DNA of 14,135 bases from contig JASFPJ010000055.1 in the NCBI GenBank assembly GCA_050116035.1, positions 1 to 14,135 of the forward strand, given 5' to 3'. Of this stretch, positions 7,732 through 14,135 are shown piece after piece. The stretch comes from SOIA01 sp050116035 (GTDB taxonomy: Bacteria > Acidobacteriota > Aminicenantia > Aminicenantales > Aminicenantaceae). Below the pieces are notes generated by a model. That model saw only the letters and a program-made list of their open reading frames with translations. It searched no databases and was not told where the DNA came from. Every line of letters begins with the position of its first letter. Positions within the stretch are counted from its first letter, which is position 1. Position numbers and translations under genes: made by a program.

Positions 7732-8771
7732 TGAAAGATATTTTGGAAAACCTGATGATCGAGAAGATCGCCCAGAATTTTATCCGTGCGCCGCATCAGC
7801 GAAACAGGACGCATGAAGCGGATGCAGAGCTTTTAGACATTGGAGAGAAGAACGACAAGTATTTAGCTGTCACAACAGATGCTCTAGTGGAAGAAGTTGA
7901 GAGCGAGCTGTACGATGATCCCTTCCTCATCGGTTGGATGCTGGCCATGGCCAATTTCTCGGACTTGGCCGCTGTGGGTGCAGAACCTCTTGGTTTGCTT
8001 GTCACAATGAGCTTTCCGACCACCCAGGACGAATCATTCATAGCGAAACTGACAGAAGGAATCTCTGCAGCTTGTCAGCGCCTGAATACTTTTGTGCTGG
8101 GTGGAGACACAAATCAAGGACAAAAGCTCTTTCTCTCCGGATGCGCCGTGGGGCTCGTCCCAAAAAAGTCAACAATGACAAGAATAGGAGCTCAGCCAAA
8201 GGATAAACTCTATTTGACCGGACCCGCTGGTCTTGGAAATATTTTTGCCTTTTTGAAGTTGTTCGGGAAGGACAATCGGCTCAGAGAGTCTTTTTATCAG
8301 CCTGTGGCCAGGACGGATGAAGCGATGGTCGTCAGAGAATTTGCCAGTTGTTGTATGGATACGAGTGACGGGGTGTTCCATACTCTGGATTCGCTGATGA
8401 GATTGAATCGCTGTGGTTTTGTTTTATCCAACGACTGGGACAGGGTTTTGCATCCAGTCGCGAAGCAGGTGTGCAGAGCTCAACGCATTCCTCCCTGGCT
8501 AGTCCTGGCAGCTGTCCATGGGGAATTCGAGTTGTGTTTTTCAGTCAGGGCAACGGAGGAAAGAAAATTCTTGGAGGAGTCGGCAAAGACCGGATGGAAA
8601 CCTGTTTTGATCGGGGAGGCAACGGCTGAAACAGGAATCCGCATCAAGACTCCTGATCGTGTCATCCCCATTGATACAGCTCGGGTCAGAAATCTAGCTC
8701 ACACCTTCGGCTCTGATCCTGAGCGCTACATAAAGGAATTATTTAGCATTGCACGAATGGCCGGGATTTGA
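7728..8771 (+). CDS. ThiL-like (AIR synthase-fold) kinase
   Basis: A 347-aa protein of the PurM/ThiL/HypE/SelD superfamily, closest in motif order to ThiL, which phosphorylates thiamine monophosphate to the diphosphate. Visible motifs: TTDALVEEV (49-57, metal/ATP Asp51), NFSDLAAVGAEP (76-87), GGDT (125-128), DTSDGV (211-216), and GEFEL late in the chain where ThiL has GEDYEL. The last motif lacks one residue, the Asp. No other thiamine gene is nearby, and the gene is translationally coupled to a lipid kinase (ATGA overlap, GAGGA 7 nt before the start; ATG 7731 is an alternative start). It is either a displaced thiamine-phosphate kinase or, as I suspect, a paralogue that phosphorylates another phosphate ester. 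Membership of the superfamily is firm; the exact substrate is not. Confidence 0.82.
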   Translation: MMKDILENLMIEKIAQNFIRAPHQRNRTHEADAELLDIGEKNDKYLAVTTDALVEEVESELYDDPFLIGWMLAMANFSDLAAVGAEPLGLLVTMSFPTTQDESFIAKLTEGISAACQRLNTFVLGGDTNQGQKLFLSGCAVGLVPKKSTMTRIGAQPKDKLYLTGPAGLGNIFAFLKLFGKDNRLRESFYQPVARTDEAMVVREFASCCMDTSDGVFHTLDSLMRLNRCGFVLSNDWDRVLHPVAKQVCRAQRIPPWLVLAAVHGEFELCFSVRATEERKFLEESAKTGWKPVLIGEATAETGIRIKTPDRVIPIDTARVRNLAHTFGSDPERYIKELFSIARMAGI

Positions 8772-8814
8772 TAGTTTTAACGCATGGGTTTTGAACGCGA
8801 TCAGGAGACAATGA

Positions 8815-9636
8815 ATGCTTGAGGAAAAAGTCACGATTATTACAGGAGCTGCGGGAGGGATCGGTTCTGCGGCAGCTCGTCTTCTGGCTCAACACGGAGC
8901 TGTTTTAGTCCTGACTGACATCCGGAACAAAGAGCTTCAGGAGTTGAGCGAAACAATCAAGGCATCGGGTGTCGAGGTTCTGGCTGTTGAGCATGATATC
9001 AGAGAGCCTGAATCTTGGATGTCTTTGGTTGAGAAAGTCAGGAAAAAATATGGAAGAATCGATATACTCATCAATAATGCAGGCGTCATCCAACCGGGAG
9101 AAGCGGAAAAAATCACCCTGGATGAGGTTCACCATCAGGTTTTCGTGAATTTTTTAGGGACTATGAACGGATGCCGAGCTGTTCTCCCGACTATGAAAGA
9201 GCAGGGCTCTGGAAAGATAGTTAATGTGGCTTCTCTAGGTGGAATTGTCCCTATGCCCGGCGAGGCTGTCTACAGCGCCACAAAATCTGCCATTCGAGGC
9301 TACTCTCTTTCTCTTCATGCTGAATTGCACAATTCCCCTGTTGGGATTGCTGTTGTCTGTCCCGATTCTGTGGATACTCCTCAGCTCGACTATGAACTCC
9401 AGTATGATGAGGCTGTGCTTTCTTTTATCGGAGACCCGATGAAACCGGAGAAGGTTGCGAAGGGGATACTCAAAGCCGTGCGGACAAAGAAGCCAGAAGT
9501 GCTGGTTCCTTCTGGAATGGGAATTATTTGCCGGATAGGCATGGCTTTTCCCAGACTCTACTTTTCTCTCCTGCCTGTTCTTGAGAAGATCGGGAGCCGC
9601 ACCATCCAGAAAAGACGGAAAAAGAAACAGGGATGA
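8815..9636 (+). CDS. Short-chain dehydrogenase/reductase (NAD-type)
   Basis: A 273-aa classical SDR with all core residues: cofactor loop TGAAGGIG (10-17), NNAG (87-90), Asn112, and catalytic Ser140, Tyr153 and Lys157 (YSATK). Asp35 at the end of strand 2 predicts NAD(H) over NADP(H). After the core (about 1-190) a C-terminal extension has a hydrophobic stretch near 230-250 and a very basic end (RRKKKQG), which may tether it to membrane or lipid. The start is ATG 8815 with AGGAG 7 nt upstream; an ATG 4 nt earlier stops after three codons. It follows the ThiL-like gene by 43 nt. It probably oxidises or reduces a hydroxyl or keto group on the pathway's lipid, which I cannot identify. Confidence 0.9.
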   Translation: MLEEKVTIITGAAGGIGSAAARLLAQHGAVLVLTDIRNKELQELSETIKASGVEVLAVEHDIREPESWMSLVEKVRKKYGRIDILINNAGVIQPGEAEKITLDEVHHQVFVNFLGTMNGCRAVLPTMKEQGSGKIVNVASLGGIVPMPGEAVYSATKSAIRGYSLSLHAELHNSPVGIAVVCPDSVDTPQLDYELQYDEAVLSFIGDPMKPEKVAKGILKAVRTKKPEVLVPSGMGIICRIGMAFPRLYFSLLPVLEKIGSRTIQKRRKKKQG

Positions 9637-9689
9637 GATAAGAAGGATTTGGTCGAGATATAAAGTATTTTTAATCAGGGGGGAGGAGA

Positions 9690-10115
9690 ATGGACAACAG
9701 GCATGGCAAAGGGCTGACAATAGCGGCTATTCTGGAGTTGGTTTTAGCCGCCGGGTTCGTACTATTTTGGGTCGCTTTCTTTTCTGCTGATCTTGTGCAG
9801 ATAAGCGATCCCCATTTAGAAGAAATCTATCTGGCTTTTGAATCTGCTTTTCCTGTGGCTGATGGATACCTTTCTGTAGTCCTTGTTATCGGTGGAGTGG
9901 GTTTACTGCGCAAAAAGTCATACGGCCGTTTGTTTTCCCTTATCGGAGGATCCTCCCTTATTTTTCTCGGTCTTCTGGATATCTCATTCAATACTCAACA
10001 CGGCATCTATCTTCTTGGATTTGGTGAAGCGGCCCTGAATCTTTTTATTAACCTGATGTGCCTGGGTGCTGGCGTTTTTCTTATCCTGATAGTCTGGAAG
10101 CACAGACTGGATTAG
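9690..10115 (+). CDS. Small four-helix membrane protein of unknown function
   Basis: I do not recognise this 141-aa protein. It starts at ATG 9690 behind a very strong purine-rich ribosome-binding site (GGGGGGAGGAG). Four hydrophobic segments lie at about 9-30, 57-75, 84-102 and 115-138, with short charged links (RKKSYGR after the second, KHRLD at the end). An acidic loop (SDPHLEEIYLAFE) lies between the first and second. The size and layout resemble small DoxX/DUF4345-like membrane proteins, but I see no decisive motif. It is the last gene before the palindromic region and is 53 nt behind the SDR, so it is probably the operon's last member. Confidence 0.75.
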   Translation: MDNRHGKGLTIAAILELVLAAGFVLFWVAFFSADLVQISDPHLEEIYLAFESAFPVADGYLSVVLVIGGVGLLRKKSYGRLFSLIGGSSLIFLGLLDISFNTQHGIYLLGFGEAALNLFINLMCLGAGVFLILIVWKHRLD

Positions 10116-10219
10116 AAAAGGGGACTGGCCTTTTTTCGGGGACTATCCCTTTCAGTCCTTACATTACAGAAAGAGAGGGACTGTCCCCCTTCTTGAAGAA
10201 AAAAGGCCTGTCCCCTTTT
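10116..10219. repeat. Nested palindrome (REP/MITE-like) just after the operon
   Basis: Outer arms at 10116-10137 and 10198-10219 are reverse complements over 22 bp with a single mismatch. Inner arms near 10137-10153 and 10173-10189 are built on GGGGACTATCCC and GGGACTGTCCCC and also pair with a few mismatches. About 19 nt remain as the central loop. Together they could fold into one long stem. The element begins directly after the stop of the membrane-protein gene and ends in a T-rich tract (10216-10230), so it could also terminate transcription. It has no coding capacity of its own and resembles small palindromic elements that are scattered through some genomes. Confidence 0.75.
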
Positions 10220-10286
10220 TTCTTTTTTTTGATTTTAACAAGACCGAATCCCAATGGCTCTAAGCCATGTCCCCTTTTTTCTTTTT
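10210..10286 (+). repeat. 18-bp perfect direct repeat of a GTCCCC-T-tract unit
   Basis: The unit GTCCCCTTTTTTCTTTTT occurs at 10210-10227 and again at 10269-10286, 59 bp apart, with no mismatch. The first copy is the tail of the palindrome. The second follows a small hairpin and runs straight into the operator repeats of the next operon. The second copy looks like a left-over half of the same element. Confidence 0.7.
10254..10286 (+). terminator. Probable intrinsic terminator before the second operon
   Basis: ATGGCT (10254-10259) and AGCCAT (10263-10268) form a perfect 6-bp stem with a 3-nt loop, followed by GTCCCC and then T6-C-T5. The stem is short and the T-run starts 6 nt after it, so strength is uncertain. 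With the longer palindrome upstream it would separate the two operons. Confidence 0.5.
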
Positions 10287-10358
10287 AACAGATTTTTAAC
10301 AAACTCTTAACAACTCTATGACAACTTTTATCTGGGGGAATGTTACATTATCCATGAA
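10284..10358 (+). promoter_or_regulatory. Second four-repeat PhoB/PhoP-like operator and promoter
   Basis: Four 11-bp units: TTAACAGATTT (10285), TTAACAAACTC (10296), TTAACAACTCT (10307) and ATGACAACTTT (10318). TATCTG follows at 10329, then a 12-nt spacer, then ATTATC (10347-10352) and CATGAA. Against the block at 5631-5705 the first 51 bp agree at 45 positions and the ATTATC-N-ATGAA end agrees fully, while the 12-nt spacer agrees at only one position. The total is 57 of 75. That pattern of conserved sites and free spacer points to function, not simply to recent duplication. Confidence 0.72.
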
Positions 10359-10371
10359 TGAGGGAAACGTC

Positions 10372-11196
10372 ATGATGTCAAATTTGGAGGGATTGAAAGT
10401 CCTGATCACCGGTGCTTCCTCCGGGATTGGACGGGCTGTTGCCTTCGAGCTTTCCCGAAAAGGAGCAAAATTAATATTGGCATCTCGCCGGAAAGGCTCT
10501 CTGAAAAAGGTGGCAGAAGGAATAAAATCGGCCTTTCCGGATGCTCCCCTCCCGTTAATTGTACGATGTGATGTCACCCGTAGACAGGACGTGAGAAGGC
10601 TTATGGAGAATAGTGTTCGCCAATTTGGGGGGATTGATGTTTTAGTCAATAATGCGGGTATTGGTGTTTACGGAAATGCTGAATTCACAGCCATGGAAGA
10701 TTTCCGTGCGGTTATGGAAGTGAATTTCTTTGGAGCTGTCCAGTGTATGCAGGAAGTCCTGCCGATCATGAAGGAAACTGGGAAGGGACTCATCGTCAAT
10801 ATTACATCAGTTGCAGCCAAGCATGGCGTCCCCTTCTTGGGAGCCTACGGTGCCAGCAAGGCAGCTCTTGCGGTCTTCAGTCAGAGTTATCGAGCGGAAC
10901 TGTCAGAAAGTGGTGTGTCACTGTTGATTGTCTATCCGGGTTATACACAAACAGACTTTTTTAAGAATGAGAAAAAGGTGGGCGGTGCCCGGCGTCCCCG
11001 CGGGCCGTATACTTCTCCTCTGAAGGTGGCAAAAGCCATTGTCAAAGCGATTGAGTCTAGAAAGCGGGACCTAGTCCTCTCCCTGGAAGGAAAAGCGCTG
11101 GCATTCACCCAAGACGTGTTCCCGCGTTTGGTTGAAAAAGCGATGGACAGAATTGCCTATCGGCTCAAGGAAAGACAGGAGGTGTTCCATGTCTAA
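10372..11196 (+). CDS. Short-chain dehydrogenase/reductase (NADP-type)
   Basis: A 274-aa classical SDR: TGASSGIG (13-20), NNAG (93-96), Asn118, Ser146, Tyr159 and Lys163 (YGASK). The Arg39-Arg40 pair after strand 2 predicts NADP(H). The C-terminal third carries a basic segment (GGARRPRGP) and a late hydrophobic-basic helix. I set the start at ATG 10372 (or the adjacent 10375), with GAGGGA 6 nt upstream. The open frame runs back to an ATG at 10318, but that codon lies inside the fourth operator repeat and upstream of the likely -10, so it cannot be the start if this promoter is used. The gene overlaps the radical SAM gene by 8 bp. It shares only the general SDR fold with the SDR at 8815 and is not a recent copy. 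Substrate unknown. Confidence 0.9.
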   Translation: MMSNLEGLKVLITGASSGIGRAVAFELSRKGAKLILASRRKGSLKKVAEGIKSAFPDAPLPLIVRCDVTRRQDVRRLMENSVRQFGGIDVLVNNAGIGVYGNAEFTAMEDFRAVMEVNFFGAVQCMQEVLPIMKETGKGLIVNITSVAAKHGVPFLGAYGASKAALAVFSQSYRAELSESGVSLLIVYPGYTQTDFFKNEKKVGGARRPRGPYTSPLKVAKAIVKAIESRKRDLVLSLEGKALAFTQDVFPRLVEKAMDRIAYRLKERQEVFHV

Positions 11197-12607
11197 ACCC
11201 AAACTTCAGGTAATCGTCCTTTTCCAGAATCTCGGAGAAGAACAAGCATACTTTGCCCGCTCTCCGGCTCCGCCGCTCTCAGGTGCTCTGGTTGCCGGAT
11301 TAACTCCTCCGATTGTTGAGGTGGATCTTCTTCACGAAATGGTTCGTCCTATCGATTACAACACGGATGCCGATTTTATCGCCCTCAGCTTCATGGATTA
11401 TTGTGCCCCCCATGCGTACGAAGTCGCCAAGGAGTTCAAGAAGCGGGGAAAAATAGTCGTTGCCGGAGGGAAGTACGCGTCCACCTTTCCCCAAGATGTG
11501 ATTCCCCATATGGATTCGATTGTAGTGGGAGAAGCCGAGCCCATTTGGCCTCAGGTAGTCGAAGATATGGTTAAGGGAAAATTGAAGAAGGTTTATGAAG
11601 CTCCCTATGCTCCCTCACTGGAGAATATCCCTCCACCGCGATACGACCTCATCGAGTCTGATTTTGCCGTCCCGGTTGTCACTGAAGCCACGCGAGGGTG
11701 CAAATACAAGTGCAGCTTCTGCCAGCTGACGATCCAGTCCACTCCGTTCCGCCTCCGTCCTATCGAAGATGTGATTCGTGACTTGACCTCAACCTCCACA
11801 CTTCCCTTGCCTAAGCGTAAACTGGCGATGCTTCTGGACAACAATCTTGGTGGAGATATTGGATATGCCAAAGAGCTTTTAAAAGAGATTGCCAAGCTCA
11901 AGCTCTGGGGATTGGGAACGCAGTTTAGCTTCGACTGCCTCCACGACGATGAGTTTGTTGACCTTCTTGTGGAAGCCCGGTGCGGCATGGCCTTCATCGG
12001 GCTGGAATCTTTGAATGAACCGAGTCTCTCTTCAGTTCATAAAAAACAGAATAAAGTGAATGAGTACAAAGAGCTGTTTTTAAAGCTCAAAGAGCGCGGA
12101 ATCCTGACCTTCACAGGCCTGATGCTGGCTCTGGATGAGGACACTCCGTCTTATTATGAAAGCCTGCCCGAGAAGCTTGATGAAATCGACCCGAGTTCCA
12201 TACTGACCTCCATTTCGATCCCGATTCCTGGAACGCCGTTCCACAAACTGGTCGAGGCGGAGGGAAGGATATTCGATGACGACCTTTCTCACTATGAAGG
12301 GGACCATCTGGTCTTTAAACCCAAGAGAGTAGAGCCAGAAGAAGTTTTCGAGACTTTCCGCAGGATTAACAGGCATTTCTATTCATGGAGAAGTATACTT
12401 AGGCGCTGGTGGCGGTTTGTCACAACCATGAAAACAAAAGGCAGCCTTGGCTGGCGCCTGTTCCGGCCGCTACTTCTTTCCTCTATTCTCTTCAAATTAT
12501 CTATTTTCCAGCGTGACCATGCGCAGAAAAAGGTGTATCCTGTTTCAGCATCCGAAGTGGCCTCGGTTGGATTGACCAGGCGAAAATCATTGGTGAAGGA
12601 GAATTGA
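11189..12607 (+). CDS. B12-binding-type radical SAM enzyme
   Basis: A 472-aa protein starting at ATG 11189 with a perfect AGGAGG 6 nt upstream. The first 130 residues form a cobalamin-binding-like Rossmann region (DFIALSFMDY, then IVVAGGKYAS and IVVGEAEPIW). I do not see the DxHxxG cobalamin-ligand motif, which many members of this group lack. The radical SAM domain (about 163-370) has the cluster motif CKYKCSFC (Cys171, Cys175, Cys178) after TEATRG. The C-terminal part (SIPIPGTPFHKL, then EEVFETFRRINRHFYSW) recalls the DUF4070-type tail of lipid-modifying members such as the hopanoid methylase HpnP. Members of this class methylate or rearrange unactivated carbon, often in lipids. It is translationally coupled to an NADP-type SDR, so both probably act on one substrate. 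The specific reaction cannot be told. Confidence 0.88.
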   Translation: MSKPKLQVIVLFQNLGEEQAYFARSPAPPLSGALVAGLTPPIVEVDLLHEMVRPIDYNTDADFIALSFMDYCAPHAYEVAKEFKKRGKIVVAGGKYASTFPQDVIPHMDSIVVGEAEPIWPQVVEDMVKGKLKKVYEAPYAPSLENIPPPRYDLIESDFAVPVVTEATRGCKYKCSFCQLTIQSTPFRLRPIEDVIRDLTSTSTLPLPKRKLAMLLDNNLGGDIGYAKELLKEIAKLKLWGLGTQFSFDCLHDDEFVDLLVEARCGMAFIGLESLNEPSLSSVHKKQNKVNEYKELFLKLKERGILTFTGLMLALDEDTPSYYESLPEKLDEIDPSSILTSISIPIPGTPFHKLVEAEGRIFDDDLSHYEGDHLVFKPKRVEPEEVFETFRRINRHFYSWRSILRRWWRFVTTMKTKGSLGWRLFRPLLLSSILFKLSIFQRDHAQKKVYPVSASEVASVGLTRRKSLVKEN

Positions 12608-12691
12608 TTTCATGAGTCAGCGGAGTCAAACCTGGGAAGGGCTTGAACAAAAGGCAGAGAGTTGGGAGCATCCCTGATCCCTTCATGAATA

Positions 12692-12720
12692 TTGATGTAT
12701 TCATCCGTATCCGTTATATT
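12692..12720 (+). promoter_or_regulatory. Sigma-70-like promoter of the outer-membrane protein gene
   Basis: TTGATG (12692-12697) and TATATT (12715-12720) are separated by exactly 17 nt, matching the consensus at 4 of 6 and 5 of 6 positions. Transcription would start near 12727 and leave a short leader of about 20 nt before the GTG at 12746. No TTAACA-type repeats are present here, so this gene appears independent of the two operons upstream. Confidence 0.6.
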
Positions 12721-12745
12721 TGTACAGGATGAAAAGGGGCGTTCA

Positions 12746-13858
12746 GTGAAAAATCGATTGAGGTGCATGTTTTTTTTATTCGCTTTCACATTATTCACCC
12801 TGATGGCTGGAAATATGCATGCAGATAATGAAGAGAACTCAAAGGAGAGAAACAAATCCATGAATGTATTCCCATTCATCATGTATGACTCAGATATCGG
12901 ATTCGGGTATGGAGGAAAAGCGAAATTTGTCAATTATTTATCAAAAAAGGAGTCTTTTGACTTTTTTATTTTCAATTCCACGAAGGTAGAGAGAACTTAC
13001 ATATTCATTTTTTCCGTTCCGGACACTGAAATCCGCCAAGGGAAGACGTATCCTTTCTCTTTTGACCTGAAAGCCGAGTACAGCAAATACTTGAAATATT
13101 ATTTTTATGGCACTGGATCGGATTCTAGAGAAGAAGATGAAACCGAGTTCACTTATGAAAGAAAAGAACTCCAGTTGAAATGGGGGAGAGGTTTCTCATC
13201 TCGATTTATCGTTGAATTATTCTATTCCTTCAAGAATGTCTTCTATTTTAATATTGATCGAAATAAGCCTTTTACGGATACTCTGGATGCAGTCGGGGAA
13301 CAGTTTTCACCTTTTGCCTCTTTGGTTATCCGCTATGACAGCTCAGGCAGTCAGATTCACCCCAAAAAGGGATTGCGTTTGATTTTCCAGAATGATGTGG
13401 CATCGAAACTTTTGGGAAATAAAAATGCCAGTTTCCACCGTTTCACTCTGGATTTCAGGAAGTACACTCTCCTGTTCGGAAAGAATGATGTCCTGGCTTT
13501 TCGGACGCTGATTCAAAAAGTCTCGGGAGAAGCGATTCCTCTTTTTGAGATGTCTACTCTTGGTGGGGGGGCAGAGATGGACGTGATGAGAGGATATATA
13601 ATGAACCGTTTTAACGACAAAGGAAAGTTCCTCGTCAATGCGGAGTACCGTTTCCCGCTCTGGAAGAAGTTGGGTGGAAACATTTTTCTGGATGGAGGCT
13701 CAGTCTGGCCTTCCTGGTCCAGTATCCGGCTGAATAATGTGGCTGTTGATGTCGGTTGGGGATTGAGGTATTATTTACAAAATTTTGTTGTCAGGTTTGA
13801 CATGGGTTTCAGTGACGAAGGTATGAGAATTTACTTTAATTTCAATCATGTTTTTTAA
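12746..13858 (+). CDS. Omp85/D15-like outer-membrane beta-barrel protein without POTRA domains
   Basis: A 370-aa protein from GTG 12746, with AAAGGGG 6 nt upstream. Its start is a signal peptide (basic VKNRLR, hydrophobic 8-21, cleavage probably after MHA at 26). The rest alternates polar and hydrophobic residues in barrel-strand pattern. The Omp85 signature is present late: MRGY (281-284) followed by EYRFPL and a closing strand ending in Phe, as needed for barrel insertion by BAM. There is no room for POTRA domains between the signal peptide and the first strand, so this is a barrel-only form. About 345 residues is slightly short for a 16-strand barrel. The frame continues upstream to a TTG at 12692, but that would lie in the promoter. 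The role may be as a channel or as a lipid or protein export partner, unproven. Confidence 0.82.
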   Translation: MKNRLRCMFFLFAFTLFTLMAGNMHADNEENSKERNKSMNVFPFIMYDSDIGFGYGGKAKFVNYLSKKESFDFFIFNSTKVERTYIFIFSVPDTEIRQGKTYPFSFDLKAEYSKYLKYYFYGTGSDSREEDETEFTYERKELQLKWGRGFSSRFIVELFYSFKNVFYFNIDRNKPFTDTLDAVGEQFSPFASLVIRYDSSGSQIHPKKGLRLIFQNDVASKLLGNKNASFHRFTLDFRKYTLLFGKNDVLAFRTLIQKVSGEAIPLFEMSTLGGGAEMDVMRGYIMNRFNDKGKFLVNAEYRFPLWKKLGGNIFLDGGSVWPSWSSIRLNNVAVDVGWGLRYYLQNFVVRFDMGFSDEGMRIYFNFNHVF

Positions 13859-13869
13859 AGCAGAATTTG

Positions 13870-14135
13870 ATGCGCAACGAGAGCGATAATCTCTGTGTAT
13901 GGCTTTTTTTGTATGGGCTATTCCTGGCATTCTTCCATCTCCTCCCTCCTTTCCTGACCCGGTTTTTTCTTTGGCCTTTGAGCTGGGGAGACACTCTTGA
14001 TTTCTTCACTCCTTTTGCGGTCATTCCCTTTGCCTGTATACTCTATTCCCGTCTGAATAGAATTTCACAATCTTCCCCGAGTCCAAAATCTTCTTCTCAT
14101 TCTTTAGACATCCTGGCAAAAGTCATTCTGGCCGG
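13870..14135 (+). CDS. Membrane protein, 3' end cut by window
   Basis: An open frame from ATG 13870 runs without a stop to the right edge (88 codons seen). It begins MRNESDNLCVWLFLYGLF and has two hydrophobic segments, about residues 9-30 and 45-62, followed by a Ser-rich polar stretch. It starts 11 nt after the outer-membrane protein stop, so it is probably co-transcribed. The ribosome-binding site is weak (AAAG only), and I do not recognise the family. The start could change with more sequence. The start of a polytopic membrane protein is the likeliest reading. Confidence 0.55.
   Translation, partial: MRNESDNLCVWLFLYGLFLAFFHLLPPFLTRFFLWPLSWGDTLDFFTPFAVIPFACILYSRLNRISQSSPSPKSSSHSLDILAKVILA

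Noticed and set aside
10058..10288. 76-aa open frame across the palindrome
   Set aside because: Its repeated Gly-Leu-Ser-Pro-Phe pattern is just translation of the GGGAC/GTCCCC and T-tract repeats.
10318..10371. Longer N-terminus for the second SDR
   Set aside because: The ATG at 10318 lies in the fourth operator repeat and upstream of the probable -10. ATG 10372 has GAGGGA at good spacing and begins just before the Rossmann fold.
1..14135. CRISPR arrays, tRNA or rRNA genes, transposases
   Set aside because: No spaced identical repeats, cloverleaf sequence, rRNA segment or transposase motif was seen. The only mobile-like feature is the short palindrome at 10116-10219.

Overview
All genes in this window lie on the + strand and are densely packed. 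The mix suggests a Gram-negative environmental bacterium: an Omp85-type outer-membrane barrel, and a receiver/Ser-Thr-kinase/TolB-like/TPR fusion protein. That fusion style reminds me of Acidobacteriota or Aminicenantia. This taxonomic guess is soft, because there is no rRNA or other marker gene here.

Region 1 (1-5488) is a signalling module. A multi-membrane-pass histidine kinase, cut at its 5' end by the window, overlaps by 4 bp a 900-aa protein. That protein is an N-terminal receiver joined to a Ser/Thr kinase, a TolB/FlgO-like domain and a TPR tail. A short gap with a hairpin follows, then an OmpR/PhoB-type response regulator. Its receiver is about 62% identical to the receiver of the fusion protein.

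Region 2 (5631-10115) is a probable operon. It holds a UbiA-family prenyltransferase, a diacylglycerol-kinase-fold lipid kinase, a ThiL-like AIRS-fold kinase, a short-chain dehydrogenase and a small four-helix membrane protein. The first three are almost touching or overlapping. It ends in a nested palindrome with T-tracts (10116-10286).

Region 3 (10284-12607) is a second short operon: a second short-chain dehydrogenase overlapping a cobalamin-binding-type radical SAM enzyme.

Region 4 (12692-14135) has its own sigma-70-like promoter, a POTRA-less Omp85-like outer-membrane barrel, and the start of a membrane protein cut by the right edge.

The most striking observation is that regions 2 and 3 start with nearly the same 75-bp, gap-free promoter block. 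Each has four tandem 11-bp repeats of the type TTAACA-N5, followed at fixed spacing by ATTATC. Such 11-bp direct repeats are the usual binding pattern of PhoB/PhoP-class OmpR regulators, and such a regulator is encoded immediately upstream. The inferred picture is a branched phosphorelay (one sensor; one transcriptional and one Ser/Thr-kinase output) controlling two operons for an unidentified prenyl-lipid or membrane-lipid pathway. One testable version is that the lipid kinase makes a monophosphate from an isoprenoid alcohol, the ThiL-like kinase converts it to a diphosphate, and the UbiA enzyme transfers it, with the dehydrogenases and radical SAM enzyme tailoring the product.
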